7,291 bases of DNA from Gammaproteobacteria bacterium (GCA_011330835.1 DRPO01000252.1:1-7291); one strand, 5' to 3'. Counted from the first letter of the stretch, positions 1-6,432 are shown. A program made the numbers and translations. The notes: generated from the letters alone by a model not told the origin.

Positions 1-679
1 CCCCTTCAGAATCGCGAAACGCTTCCGCCAAATCGCCAACGTCGATCATTCCCCCCCGCCGACCACGATCCTTGCAATAGCAAACGATCCGGCCATGATA
101 TTCGGCGTAGAGCAGCGCCAACCCGGACGCTTTGTGGTGGTTGGCGACGCCGCGCTCGAACCATTGTTGCAAGGCGCGATAACTGGAAAAGGGTTGGCCG
201 AGCGATTTCAGCAACCGTTGTGAATAGGCGTCCACGACCATTACGGGCTGGTAACAGGCGTAACAGAGAATGGAGTCCGCCGTTTCCGGCCCGATGCCGG
301 CCTGCCGCAGCAGCCAGTCCGCTGTCGCTTCCCGCTGGAAGCGTTCGAAGTCGTCAAAGGTCTCGACGATGTTGCGACTGAGCTGAATCAGCCGGTCGGC
401 CTTGGTGTTGTGAAAGGCGCAGCCCTGAATGAGGGCCGCCAGTTCAGTCGCGCGGGACCGGGCCAGCGCCTCGAATTCGAGCAACCCCTGTTCGCGCAGC
501 CTGTCGAGCGCCTTCTCCACCTGGCCCCACTGGGTTTGCTGCGTCAGCATGGCGCCGATCACCACCTCGGGCGTTCCACTGTTTGGCCACCACCACGGAT
601 CGCGCGCCAGTTCGGGGAAATCGAACCGTCGCAACGCCCGCAGCAGATCCGCGCTGTCGAAAGCCGAAATGGAATTCAT
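1..679 (-). CDS. magIII: MagIII-type 3-methyladenine DNA glycosylase (HhH-GPD family), 3' end beyond window
   Basis: Reads open from ATG at 679 to the left window edge (226 codons, no stop). Family role: base-excision repair, removing N3-methyladenine from DNA. An N-terminal DPWWWP (27-32) and GAMLTQQTQW (42-51) match the MagIII branch as I recall Helicobacter MagIII. The helix-hairpin-helix is GIGPETADSIL (128-138) and the catalytic aspartate is D150 in VVDAYS. The lysine that gives endonuclease III its lyase activity is replaced by E132, which suggests a monofunctional glycosylase. No iron-sulfur cysteine cluster is visible up to the edge. After HGRIV the chain continues at least 25 residues, somewhat longer than the Helicobacter protein in my memory. 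A weak purine run (AAAAGGG) lies 11 nt before the ATG. Divergent from ppk2 with a 49-bp gap. It could be annotated simply as an endonuclease III domain protein. Confidence 0.88.
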   Translation of the reverse strand, partial: MNSISAFDSADLLRALRRFDFPELARDPWWWPNSGTPEVVIGAMLTQQTQWGQVEKALDRLREQGLLEFEALARSRATELAALIQGCAFHNTKADRLIQLSRNIVETFDDFERFQREATADWLLRQAGIGPETADSILCYACYQPVMVVDAYSQRLLKSLGQPFSSYRALQQWFERGVANHHKASGLALLYAEYHGRIVCYCKDRGRRGGMIDVGDLAEAFRDSEG

Positions 680-728
680 GTCATGTGCTACCCTTTTCGT
701 CATCAGGATCAACCGCCGTTGGCGCATC

Positions 729-1598
729 ATGTTTGAACAATTTCCCACCCCGCATCTCGTTCCGTTCGACGGCGGCTTTGTGCTCGACAGCCAACCGACC
801 GCGCCGGAAACGCCCGAGCCGAAGAAAGTCTACAAGCAACGCCTGCTCGAACACGCCAGCGCTCTGTACGAGTTGCAACGCAAGTTCTACGCCCATGACA
901 AACAGGCCCTGCTGCTGATCTTCCAGGCCATGGACGCCGCCGGCAAGGACAGTACCATCCGCCATGTCATGCATTACGTCAATCCGGCGGGCTGCCAGGT
1001 GTATTCCTTCAAGCAGCCTTCGGCGGAGGAACTCGATCATGATTTTCTCTGGCGCAGCAACAAGCGGCTGCCGCAGCGGGGGCGCATCGGTATCTTCAAT
1101 CGCAGTTATTATGAAGAAGTGCTGGTGGTGCGCGTCCATCCGGAATATCTCGAGAATCAGAAACTGCCCGCCGATATCGACCGGGATACGCTCTGGCGGG
1201 ATCGTTTCGAGGCCATTCGCAACATGGAGAAATACCTGGCGCAAAACGGCGTGGTCATCCTCAAGTTCTGGCTCAACGTCTCTCGCGACGAGCAAAAGCG
1301 GCGATTTCTCGCCCGTCTGGACGAGCCCGAGAAAAACTGGAAGTTCTCCGCTTCCGATGTTCGCGAGCGTCGGTATTGGGACCAGTACATGGTCGCCTAT
1401 GAAGATGCGCTCAACGCCACTTCGCGGCCCTGGGCGCCCTGGTACGCCATCCCGGCGGACAACAAACCCTACGCCCGGGCGATCGTGGCGGAGATCATCG
1501 CTTCGACCCTCAAGGCCATCGACCCCCGCTACCCGAGCGTGACCAAAGCTCAGCGGGCGCGCTTTGCCGAGGCCCGGGCCGAGCTGGAAGGCGAGTGA
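729..1598 (+). CDS. ppk2: Polyphosphate kinase 2 family protein (PPK2, one-domain)
   Basis: A 289-residue protein of the PPK2 family, which transfers phosphate between polyphosphate and nucleoside mono/diphosphates in the cytoplasm. Seen: Walker A-like loop MDAAGKDST (68-76), NPAGCQVYSFK (85-95), ELDHDFLWR (101-109), and IGIFNRSYYEEVLVVRVHPE (120-139) with the Walker B-type strand. A C-terminal lid region carries ARLDEPEKNWKFS and DNKPYARAIVAEII. The NPAGCQVYSFKQPSAEELDHDFLWR-type stretch resembles class III enzymes (AMP and ADP as acceptors) more than class I; this subclass is inference. The loop has A67 where a glycine is usual. The frame is open from 429, but 729 gives the normal family N-terminus (FEQFPTPHLVPFDGG) and clears the divergent magIII start; no good ribosome binding site is visible. 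A hairpin repeat 17 nt after the stop may end transcription. Confidence 0.93.
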   Translation: MFEQFPTPHLVPFDGGFVLDSQPTAPETPEPKKVYKQRLLEHASALYELQRKFYAHDKQALLLIFQAMDAAGKDSTIRHVMHYVNPAGCQVYSFKQPSAEELDHDFLWRSNKRLPQRGRIGIFNRSYYEEVLVVRVHPEYLENQKLPADIDRDTLWRDRFEAIRNMEKYLAQNGVVILKFWLNVSRDEQKRRFLARLDEPEKNWKFSASDVRERRYWDQYMVAYEDALNATSRPWAPWYAIPADNKPYARAIVAEIIASTLKAIDPRYPSVTKAQRARFAEARAELEGE

Positions 1599-1614
1599 CC
1601 GCGGCCACCCCGCC

Positions 1615-1683
1615 ATTCCCGCGAAGGCGGGAATCCAGCGCCCTGATCTGGATTCCGGGTCTTCGCTCCACCCAGCCCGGAAT
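1615..1683. repeat. Dispersed two-hairpin intergenic repeat
   Basis: Two perfect 8-bp stems: ATTCCCGC (1615-1622)/GCGGGAAT (1627-1634) around a GAAG loop, and ATTCCGGG (1652-1659)/CCCGGAAT (1676-1683) with a 16-nt loop. GC-rich palindromes of this type are scattered between genes in many beta- and gammaproteobacteria and are often mis-called as peptides. A related element lies at 4442-4606. Sitting just after the ppk2 stop, the first hairpin could slow or end transcription, but it has no U-tract. Confidence 0.7.
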
Positions 1684-1840
1684 GACGAGCGGCGGCGCGA
1701 GCCTGCGAATAACCGGACAATCCGTTTTTTTAACCTGTTATCCCCCGGTGGTTGTTCCCAATCAAGGCATTATCTATGCTTCGGCGCCATCAACCGATCC
1801 GCTTCTCCGCCGAAAGGCGCTCCAAACCTGACAAATATCA

Positions 1841-1860
1841 AATTAAGCATTTGCTTAATT
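1841..1860. promoter_or_regulatory. Perfect 9-bp inverted repeat, candidate operator
   Basis: Arms AATTAAGCA (1841-1849) and TGCTTAATT (1852-1860) are exact reverse complements separated by 2 nt. The right arm contains the proposed -35 box of the promoter for the sulfur-globule-like gene. The position fits a repressor or sensor site. AT-rich inverted repeats of this size suit winged-helix dimers such as the ArsR family, but no specific regulator can be named from sequence. Confidence 0.55.
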
Positions 1861-1879
1861 CTGAATATTAGTATATTGT
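1851..1879 (+). promoter_or_regulatory. Sigma70-type promoter for the sulfur-globule-like gene
   Basis: -35 TTGCTT (1851-1856), 17-bp spacer, -10 TATTGT (1874-1879), inside the most AT-rich patch of the window. Predicted start near 1886 would give a leader of about 95 nt before the ATG at 1982. TATATT, two bases upstream, is an alternative -10. Confidence 0.6.
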
Positions 1880-1981
1880 AATAAACGAGATCGACGGAAA
1901 CGGCATTGACCACCAGAGTAGTCGCGCGGGTTTCGTCATCGGTTGTTCATCCAAACGTTAAACTTTCAGAGGAATATTGAA

Positions 1982-2950
1982 ATGAAAAGACTGCTTATTG
2001 CTGCTGCAATCGCGACTGTATCCGCCGGCGCCGCTGCGGACTGGGGCCCCTGGGGCGACGATTCAAACGGCTGGGGCAATGGCTCCGGTTATGGTAACGG
2101 CTATGGCAATGGCTACGGCCAGGGCAATGGCTACGGAAGCGGCTACGGCAATGGTTCCGGCAGCGGCTGGGGCGCCGCCAACACAACCGGCAGCGGTTAT
2201 GGCGACGGTTCCGGCGACATGGACGGAGACGTTGACGGCGATGTCGATTTCTCCATGAGCTTCAAAGGCAAGGGCCGTGGTCGCGGTCGTGGTCGCGGCA
2301 ATGCTTACGGCAGCGGCTATGGTAACGGCTATGGCAATGGCTACGGCAACGCCTACGGCGACGGTTATGGCTACGGCAATGGTTATGGCCACGGTTATGG
2401 CGACGGTTACGGCTATGGTTACGGCAACGGTTCAGAGAGCTACTACGGTGGTGAAGGCTACGGTCCTCGCGGCCCCTGGGGTTACGGCCCGGCTGTTCCG
2501 CCCGTAGCGCCCATGCCAGCTCCTGCTCCCGCTCCCGCGGCGGCCGCTCCTGCTCCGGCAGCCAATGTACAGGCTCCCGCCGCTCAGGCCCAGGCCCAGG
2601 CTCCCGCGCCTTTCACAGCTGCTCCCATGATGCCGGCTCCGATGATGGCTCCGCCGGCGCCGATGGCCATGCCTCAGCCTCAGTTCATGGCGCCTCCCAT
2701 GCCTGCTCCCCAGTTTGCCGCTCCAAATTTCGACCGCGGCGCGCAAATGCAGCAAATGCAGGCAGCCCAAAAGGCCGCCATGGAAGCCCAGCAAAAAGCC
2801 TTTGCTGAGTTCCAGAAGCAAATGGAAGCTCGTCGCGCCGAGTTCGCCAAGCAGGCGGCAGCTACTCAAGACGCCGCCAAGGCGCCTGAAGCCACCGCAA
2901 GCGCCAACACGGGCTCAGCCAACGCTTCCGCCGGCGCCGAGAAGAAGTAA
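1982..2950 (+). CDS. Sulfur globule protein-like, secreted Gly/Tyr-repeat protein
   Basis: A 322-residue protein. Residues 1-19 form a Sec signal peptide (KR, hydrophobic core, AAA before D20), so it acts outside the cytoplasm. The mature chain starts DWGPWG, followed by GYGNGYG repeats (36-60), an acidic block DMDGDVDGDVD (79-89), DFSMSF, a basic (KG/RG) block (95-106), a second GYG repeat block (107-150), a Pro/Ala/Met-rich linker (about 170-248), and a helical Gln/Ala/Lys stretch (254-295). No cysteine is seen. Gly- and Tyr-rich secreted proteins with a W/G start and a SMSF element match the sulfur globule family, whose A. vinosum members form the envelope of stored sulfur globules; the assignment is by composition and layout, not by a catalytic motif. 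The start at 1982 has AGAGGA 8 nt upstream and gives the signal peptide; the frame's earlier ATG (1943) would spoil it. It has its own promoter and terminator, so it is a single-gene unit. Other low-complexity surface proteins remain possible. Confidence 0.75.
   Translation: MKRLLIAAAIATVSAGAAADWGPWGDDSNGWGNGSGYGNGYGNGYGQGNGYGSGYGNGSGSGWGAANTTGSGYGDGSGDMDGDVDGDVDFSMSFKGKGRGRGRGRGNAYGSGYGNGYGNGYGNAYGDGYGYGNGYGHGYGDGYGYGYGNGSESYYGGEGYGPRGPWGYGPAVPPVAPMPAPAPAPAAAAPAPAANVQAPAAQAQAQAPAPFTAAPMMPAPMMAPPAPMAMPQPQFMAPPMPAPQFAAPNFDRGAQMQQMQAAQKAAMEAQQKAFAEFQKQMEARRAEFAKQAAATQDAAKAPEATASANTGSANASAGAEKK
2087..2161 (+). repeat. First GYGNG-coding minisatellite block
   Basis: In-frame repeats of about 12 bp encoding Gly-Tyr-Gly-Asn and variants (residues 36-60). 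Third positions vary (tat/tac, ggc/ggt), so the peptide is kept more tightly than the DNA. Confidence 0.75.
2300..2431 (+). repeat. Second GYG-coding minisatellite block
   Basis: In-frame repeats for residues 107-150, GYG followed by N, D, H, Y or S. Longer and more Tyr-rich than the first block, and separated from it by the acidic and RG-rich blocks. Confidence 0.75.
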
Positions 2951-2974
2951 TCCTTCTTCAAGCCGCAAGGCAAT

Positions 2975-3005
2975 AAAAAAAGCCCGCTACACGCGGGCTT
3001 TTTTT
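2975..3005 (+). terminator. Intrinsic terminator after the sulfur-globule-like gene
   Basis: Stem AGCCCGC (2981-2987)/GCGGGCT (2993-2999) with a TACAC loop, followed by a run of seven T (2999-3005). A matching A-run (2975-2981) extends the pairing to 13 bp, so it could also work on the opposite strand. It lies 24 nt after the stop codon and separates this gene from xseA. Confidence 0.92.
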
Positions 3006-3080
3006 CGTTCGCGGGAAGCATTTTCGCGAAGCGCTCGCCCCATGATTGACTCCCGCCGCCAATCAGGATTGAATGCCCGC

Positions 3081-4421
3081 ATGCCTTCCGCCGCCGAGAA
3101 AATCTACGCCGTCTCCGAATTCAATCGCATGGTGCGCGGCCTGCTCGAAACCCGCTTTGGACGGGTGCGCATCGAGGGCGAGATCGCCAGCCTCGCCCGT
3201 CCCGCGTCCGGTCATCTGTATTTCACCCTCAAGGACGACCGGGGTCAGATCCGCTGCGCCATGTTTCGCAACCGCGGCCTGGGCATGCGTTTCCGTCCGG
3301 AAAATGGGGTTCAGGTCATCGCTTCCGGCAAGGTCAGCCTGTACGAAGCGCGCGGCGACTATCAGCTTATCGTCGATACGCTGGAGCCGGCCGGCGCCGG
3401 CGCATTGCAGGCTGCTTTCGAAGCGCTCAAGGAAAAACTCCGGCGCGAAGGCCTGTTCGACAGCGAGCGCAAGCGCCCCATCCCCACGCCGCCACGCCAT
3501 CTGGCCGTTATCACCTCTCCGACCGGGGCGGCCATCCGCGACGTATTGCATGTCCTGGCGCGCCGCTATCCACTGCTGTCGCTGACAATCCACCCCGTTC
3601 CCGTGCAGGGCGACGGCGCGGCGCCCGCGATCCAGGCCGCCATCGCCCAGGTCAATCGCGACGCCGAAGCCGATCTGATCCTGCTCACCCGGGGCGGCGG
3701 CTCCATCGAAGATCTCTGGGCGTTCAACGAAGAGGTCGTCGCTCGCGCCATCGCCGACAGCCAGATCCCGGTCATCAGCGGCGTCGGCCACGAAATCGAC
3801 TTCACCATTGCCGACTTCGTTGCCGACCAGCGCGCTCCGACGCCCTCCGCCGCCGCCGAAATGATTACCCCCGACCAACTCGAACTGCGGCAGCGCCTCG
3901 CCGGCATCGAAGCCTGGCTGCTCGACCGCATCGGCAACCGTCTCAAGCGACACCGCGAACGTCTCGACTGGCTGTCCAGACGCCTCGAACAGCAACACCC
4001 CCGCCGCTGGCTGGAACAGCGCGCCCAGCGTCTCGACGAACTCGACCAGCGCTTGCGAAGCCGCTTGCGCCAGGGGCTTCAAACCCGCCAGCATCGGCTC
4101 GCTGATCTGCGCCACCGTCTACTGCGGCGATCTCCCTCCGTCGCCCTCGAAAACCGTCGGCTGCGTCTCGACCAACTGCAAAACCGGCTCGACAACGCCT
4201 GGCGGCAGCGTCGCCAGACCCGCGCCAACCGTCTCGCCGCGCTGTCCGACCGGCTAACGCTGCTCAACCCCCACGCAACCCTGCAACGCGGCTACGCCAT
4301 CATCCGCAACCCCCGGGACGGCTCGGTCATCAGCTCCACGCAACACATCCGGCCCGGCGATGCGATTCGCGGCATTCTCGCCGATGGCGAATTCACCGCG
4401 GAAATCGAGCACGTCGATTGA
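3081..4421 (+). CDS. xseA: Exodeoxyribonuclease VII large subunit XseA
   Basis: A 446-residue protein (E. coli about 456). With XseB it forms exonuclease VII, which degrades single-stranded DNA from both ends. Seen: an N-terminal OB-fold with VRIEGEIASL, SGHLYFTLKD and RCAMFR; a catalytic domain with AVITSPTGAAIRDVLHVL, TRGGGSIEDLWAFNEE, SGVGHEIDFTIADFVADQRA and PTPSAAAEM; a long Arg/Leu/Gln-rich coiled coil (about 275-400); and the C-terminal LNPHATLQRGYAII strand. D154, R204, H237 and D240 correspond to E. coli D155, R205, H238 and D241, the residues known to matter for cleavage; the constant offset of one supports the 3081 start. ATG 3042 is an in-frame alternative adding 13 residues; AGGA 12 nt before 3081 is a weak ribosome binding site. 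A terminator ends 75 bp upstream, so it probably has its own promoter, which I cannot place. XseB is not in the window. Confidence 0.96.
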   Translation: MPSAAEKIYAVSEFNRMVRGLLETRFGRVRIEGEIASLARPASGHLYFTLKDDRGQIRCAMFRNRGLGMRFRPENGVQVIASGKVSLYEARGDYQLIVDTLEPAGAGALQAAFEALKEKLRREGLFDSERKRPIPTPPRHLAVITSPTGAAIRDVLHVLARRYPLLSLTIHPVPVQGDGAAPAIQAAIAQVNRDAEADLILLTRGGGSIEDLWAFNEEVVARAIADSQIPVISGVGHEIDFTIADFVADQRAPTPSAAAEMITPDQLELRQRLAGIEAWLLDRIGNRLKRHRERLDWLSRRLEQQHPRRWLEQRAQRLDELDQRLRSRLRQGLQTRQHRLADLRHRLLRRSPSVALENRRLRLDQLQNRLDNAWRQRRQTRANRLAALSDRLTLLNPHATLQRGYAIIRNPRDGSVISSTQHIRPGDAIRGILADGEFTAEIEHVD

Positions 4422-4441
4422 TCCAGCGCCCCGCGCGGTTT

Positions 4442-4606
4442 CTGGATCCCGGCGTTCGCCGGGATGACGCCCTCCGAATTGCCCGGGATGACGCCCTCCG
4501 AATTGTCCGGGATGGCGCTCTCCGACGTTGCTCGGGACGACGCCTCGATGTTGCGAGGATGGCGTTCTCCAAGAATCTGGTCATCCCGGCGAAGGCCGGG
4601 ATCCAG
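4442..4606. repeat. 165-bp inverted-repeat element (MITE/REP-like)
   Basis: Outer arms 4442-4468 and 4580-4606 are reverse complements at 26 of 27 positions. Each arm is itself an 8-bp hairpin (ATCCCGGC/GCCGGGAT; loops GTTC and GAAG). The element fills most of the gap between the convergent 3' ends of xseA and trmO. It belongs to the same family as the repeat at 1615-1683. An open frame across it is a by-product, not a gene. Confidence 0.75.
4459..4580 (+). repeat. Degenerate 24-bp tandem repeats inside the inverted-repeat element
   Basis: Five consecutive units: 4459-4482 and 4483-4506 differ only in the last base, 4507-4530 is a diverged 24-mer, 4531-4553 is 23 bp, and the last (4554-4580) is strongly altered. 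The core is CCGGGATGACGCCCTCCG. The first unit overlaps the left hairpin arm, suggesting the array grew by duplication from the arm end. Confidence 0.75.
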
Positions 4607-4631
4607 TCGACAAGAGCAAGCGTTCGGGCGC

Positions 4632-5333
4632 CTACTTGGGGGATTGCGTCGGCGCCACCCTGATCACTTTGGCGACATGGTTTTCGACCATGAATTCGGC
4701 CTCGTAATCGCTGATTCGCAATCGGTAGGGGCGTCGGTCATCGTGATAGGCAGGCCGGGGATCGCAGGCGATGGCCGCTTCCAGCAAATCCCGTTCCCCG
4801 GCGGGGAGGGACGAGGCCGCGGCTTCGGCTTCCGGCGTGTAGGCGATCGCCAGTCGGCGTTTTGGTGGCTGCGCCGCGAATCCGCCACGGGCGTCGGCGG
4901 GCGCATCCGCCCACGGCAGGAACGGCTTGATATCGAGCAGCGGCGTCCCGTCGAGCACATCCAGGCCGGACACCTCCAGTCGGCAGTCGCCCGGCGCGGC
5001 GATCACCTTCTCCAGCCTGACCAACGATTGCCCAATCGCGTTGGGCCGAAAGATCGACCGCGAGGCAAACACCCCGACGCGAACGTTGCCGCCCAAACGC
5101 GGCGGGCGCACGGTGGTTTTCCAGTTCCCCTCCCGGTGATGGCGGGCCAGCCACAACAGCCACAGATGGGAAAAATCCTCGATGCCGCGCAAGGCGTCCG
5201 GCTGATTCCAGGGCCCGATCAGCGCCACATGCCCTTTCGCGGCGGGGATTAGCCCCGCCTGCCGGGGAATGCCGAATTTTTCCCGGAATGGGGAATGGAT
5301 AACGCCGATCGGGGACAGATGAATGTCGGGCAT
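4632..5333 (-). CDS. trmO: tRNA (t6A37) N6-methyltransferase TrmO
   Basis: A 233-residue protein of the TsaA/YaeB family (E. coli 235). The enzyme uses S-adenosylmethionine to methylate threonylcarbamoyladenosine at position 37 of threonine tRNAs, giving m6t6A and tuning decoding. Seen: IGVIHSPFREKFGIPRQ (9-25), FSHLWLLW (54-61), VRPPRLGGNVRVGVFASRS (75-93), FRPNAIG (95-101), LDGTPLLDIKP (127-137), and the C-terminal DPRPAY (191-196). These run through both the SAM-binding beta-barrel and the C-terminal tRNA-binding part, so the gene looks intact. ATG 5333 is chosen; an in-frame GTG at 5339 would add two residues. No clear ribosome binding site is visible for either. Convergent with xseA, divergent from the FmdB-type gene. 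Confidence 0.95.
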   Translation of the reverse strand: MPDIHLSPIGVIHSPFREKFGIPRQAGLIPAAKGHVALIGPWNQPDALRGIEDFSHLWLLWLARHHREGNWKTTVRPPRLGGNVRVGVFASRSIFRPNAIGQSLVRLEKVIAAPGDCRLEVSGLDVLDGTPLLDIKPFLPWADAPADARGGFAAQPPKRRLAIAYTPEAEAAASSLPAGERDLLEAAIACDPRPAYHDDRRPYRLRISDYEAEFMVENHVAKVIRVAPTQSPK

Positions 5334-5404
5334 GGGCACAGGGGGATTGAAAACGCTGTAATATACCCCATATCGCGAATAACCCGTTTCAGAGGAAGTA
5401 ACCC

Positions 5405-5683
5405 ATGCCTATCTACGAATACCGATGCAAAGCCTGCGATCATGAGCTGGAAGCCATGCAGAAAATCTCCGACGCCCCCCTGGTCGAGTGCCCGGAATGC
5501 GGCAAGCCGGAGTTGACCAAGCTGGTATCGGCGGCGGGTTTTCGACTCAGCGGCAGCGGCTGGTACGAAACTGATTTCAAGTCCGGGAACAAGAAGAACC
5601 TGAAGGAGAGCGGCAGTTCCGAATCCAGCAGCAGCGCCAGTTCCGGAGGCTGTTGTTCCGGCGGTAGTTGCGGCTGCGGATAA
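5405..5683 (+). CDS. FmdB family zinc-ribbon protein
   Basis: A 92-residue protein. MPIYEYRC at the N-terminus and two CxxC pairs (C8/C11 and C29/C32) make the FmdB-type zinc ribbon; the fold probably binds one zinc. The family was named for a putative regulator near formamidase/amidase genes, but its role is not settled. After the ribbon, GFRLSGSGWYETDFK (about 50-64) is also typical. The chain ends in a Ser-rich linker and a cysteine-rich tail CCSGGSCGCG that could add metal binding. AGAGGAAG, about 6 nt before the ATG, is a strong ribosome binding site. Divergent from trmO with about 71 bp between. Possible promoter TTGAAA (5347-5352) with an 18-bp spacer to TATCGC is weak. Confidence 0.9.
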   Translation: MPIYEYRCKACDHELEAMQKISDAPLVECPECGKPELTKLVSAAGFRLSGSGWYETDFKSGNKKNLKESGSSESSSSASSGGCCSGGSCGCG

Positions 5684-5751
5684 ACGTTTCTCACGCAGCC
5701 GTAAGCCAAAGGCGCATTGGGTAAATCGAGGTTGCCGTCGGAGGATTTGAA

Positions 5752-6150
5752 TCAATCCGGCAAGCTGACGGCGGGGTGTCGCGCCAGTTTGGCGTCAAAA
5801 CTGTAAGTCTGCTCGCAGCCCGCCGCCTGATTGGCGAGTACGAGCAGGTAGTCCGCATAGTCCGCTGGCCCGGTGCGCCAGACCTCCAGCGCTTTCCAGG
5901 CCAACTCTTCGTTTTCGATTTCGAACTCGGCCGTGATGAGAATCTGATCGAGCACGGCGACGATCTGTGGTTTGCCGTAGCCGTAGGCGCTGCGCAGAAC
6001 CCAGACCAGTTCGCAGAGGACGGCCAGAGTGATACGACCTCTGGATTGTCTGGCGCAACGGTTCTCGATGAGTCGGGTGGCGTGAGGGGATTGCTCGGGG
6101 TCATCCTGAGTGATGTAGCGCAGCAGAATATTGGTGTCCAGTCCGATCAT
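5752..6150 (-). CDS. vapC: VapC-type PIN-domain ribonuclease toxin
   Basis: A 132-residue PIN-domain protein. VapC toxins are Mg2+-dependent RNases that cut tRNA or rRNA when freed from their antitoxin. The acidic catalytic set is visible: D5 in GLDTNILLRY, E47 in AVLCELVW, D97/D100 in GPADYADYLL, and D119 in YSFDAKLAR. Length is normal and no residue looks lost, so it should be active. Its ATG overlaps the antitoxin stop in an ATGA (6147-6150), which points to translational coupling. Faces the 3' end of the FmdB-type gene across 68 bp, where I see no clear terminator. Confidence 0.93.
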   Translation of the reverse strand: MIGLDTNILLRYITQDDPEQSPHATRLIENRCARQSRGRITLAVLCELVWVLRSAYGYGKPQIVAVLDQILITAEFEIENEELAWKALEVWRTGPADYADYLLVLANQAAGCEQTYSFDAKLARHPAVSLPD

Positions 6151-6383
6151 GGCTTGCCGTGCGCTTCAGCAATAGCGGCTTCCATTTCCTCCAGCGTCAC
6201 TGGTTTGTCGGGTTTGGGCAACATGCCCTTGAGGCGCTTCACCGACGCTTTGCGGGGCAACATGCGCACGGCATTGTTTTCATCGATGATAAATTCCACG
6301 CGGTCGCCCGAAACCAGTTGGAGCCGATCTCGCAGCGCCTTGGGGAGGGTGATTTGGCCTTTCGATGTGATGGTGGCCTGCAT
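6147..6383 (-). CDS. vapB: VapB-type antitoxin, SpoVT-AbrB fold
   Basis: A 78-residue protein. The N-terminal half (ATITSKGQITLPKALRDRL, then GDRVEF) is a swapped-hairpin AbrB/MazE DNA-binding domain. The C-terminal half (LKGMLPKPDKPVTLEEMEAAIAEAH, from about 51) is the usual tail that occupies the PIN toxin's active site. It should neutralise the adjacent toxin and repress the operon as a complex. The start at 6383 has AAGGA about 8 nt upstream and gives the canonical MQATITSKGQ start; the frame stays open far upstream, but that part is unlike any coding sequence I know. First gene of a two-gene operon. Confidence 0.93.
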   Translation of the reverse strand: MQATITSKGQITLPKALRDRLQLVSGDRVEFIIDENNAVRMLPRKASVKRLKGMLPKPDKPVTLEEMEAAIAEAHGKP

Positions 6384-6391
6384 GGCGATAT

Positions 6392-6432
6392 CCTTACTAA
6401 TTGGCTCTGCCTTACTCATGCATATCGTAAGG
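6392..6432. promoter_or_regulatory. Candidate VapBC operator: repeated CCTTAC boxes
   Basis: CCTTAC at 6410-6415 and GTAAGG at 6427-6432 form an inverted pair 11 nt apart covering the -10 box; a third CCTTAC lies at 6392-6397. AbrB-type antitoxins autoregulate through such inverted boxes. The 6392 box also supplies the vapB ribosome binding site in complement, so it may be present for that reason. Confidence 0.45.

Noticed and set aside
681..1616. Long minus-strand open frame (311 residues) opposite ppk2
   Set aside because: Antisense shadow of a clear PPK2 gene in GC-rich DNA; no recognisable motif.
1631..1700. CRISPR-like repeat array
   Set aside because: The hairpin repeats are not regularly spaced with unique spacers and no cas gene is present.
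2063..2392. Alanine/valine-rich antisense frame over the sulfur-globule-like gene
   Set aside because: Low-complexity product of the GGN-TAY repeats read on the other strand.
3063..4115. Long minus-strand open frame (350 residues) opposite xseA
   Set aside because: Antisense shadow; the plus strand carries all the XseA catalytic motifs.
4418..4663. Open frame giving an 81-residue peptide with LDPGVRRDD and VIPAKAGIQ strings
   Set aside because: These strings are the familiar translation of GC-rich dispersed hairpin repeats; the frame tracks the repeat units and has no ribosome binding site.
4464..5252. Plus-strand open frame (262 residues) opposite trmO
   Set aside because: Starts in the repeat element and then mirrors trmO; Arg/Pro/Gln-rich with no motif.
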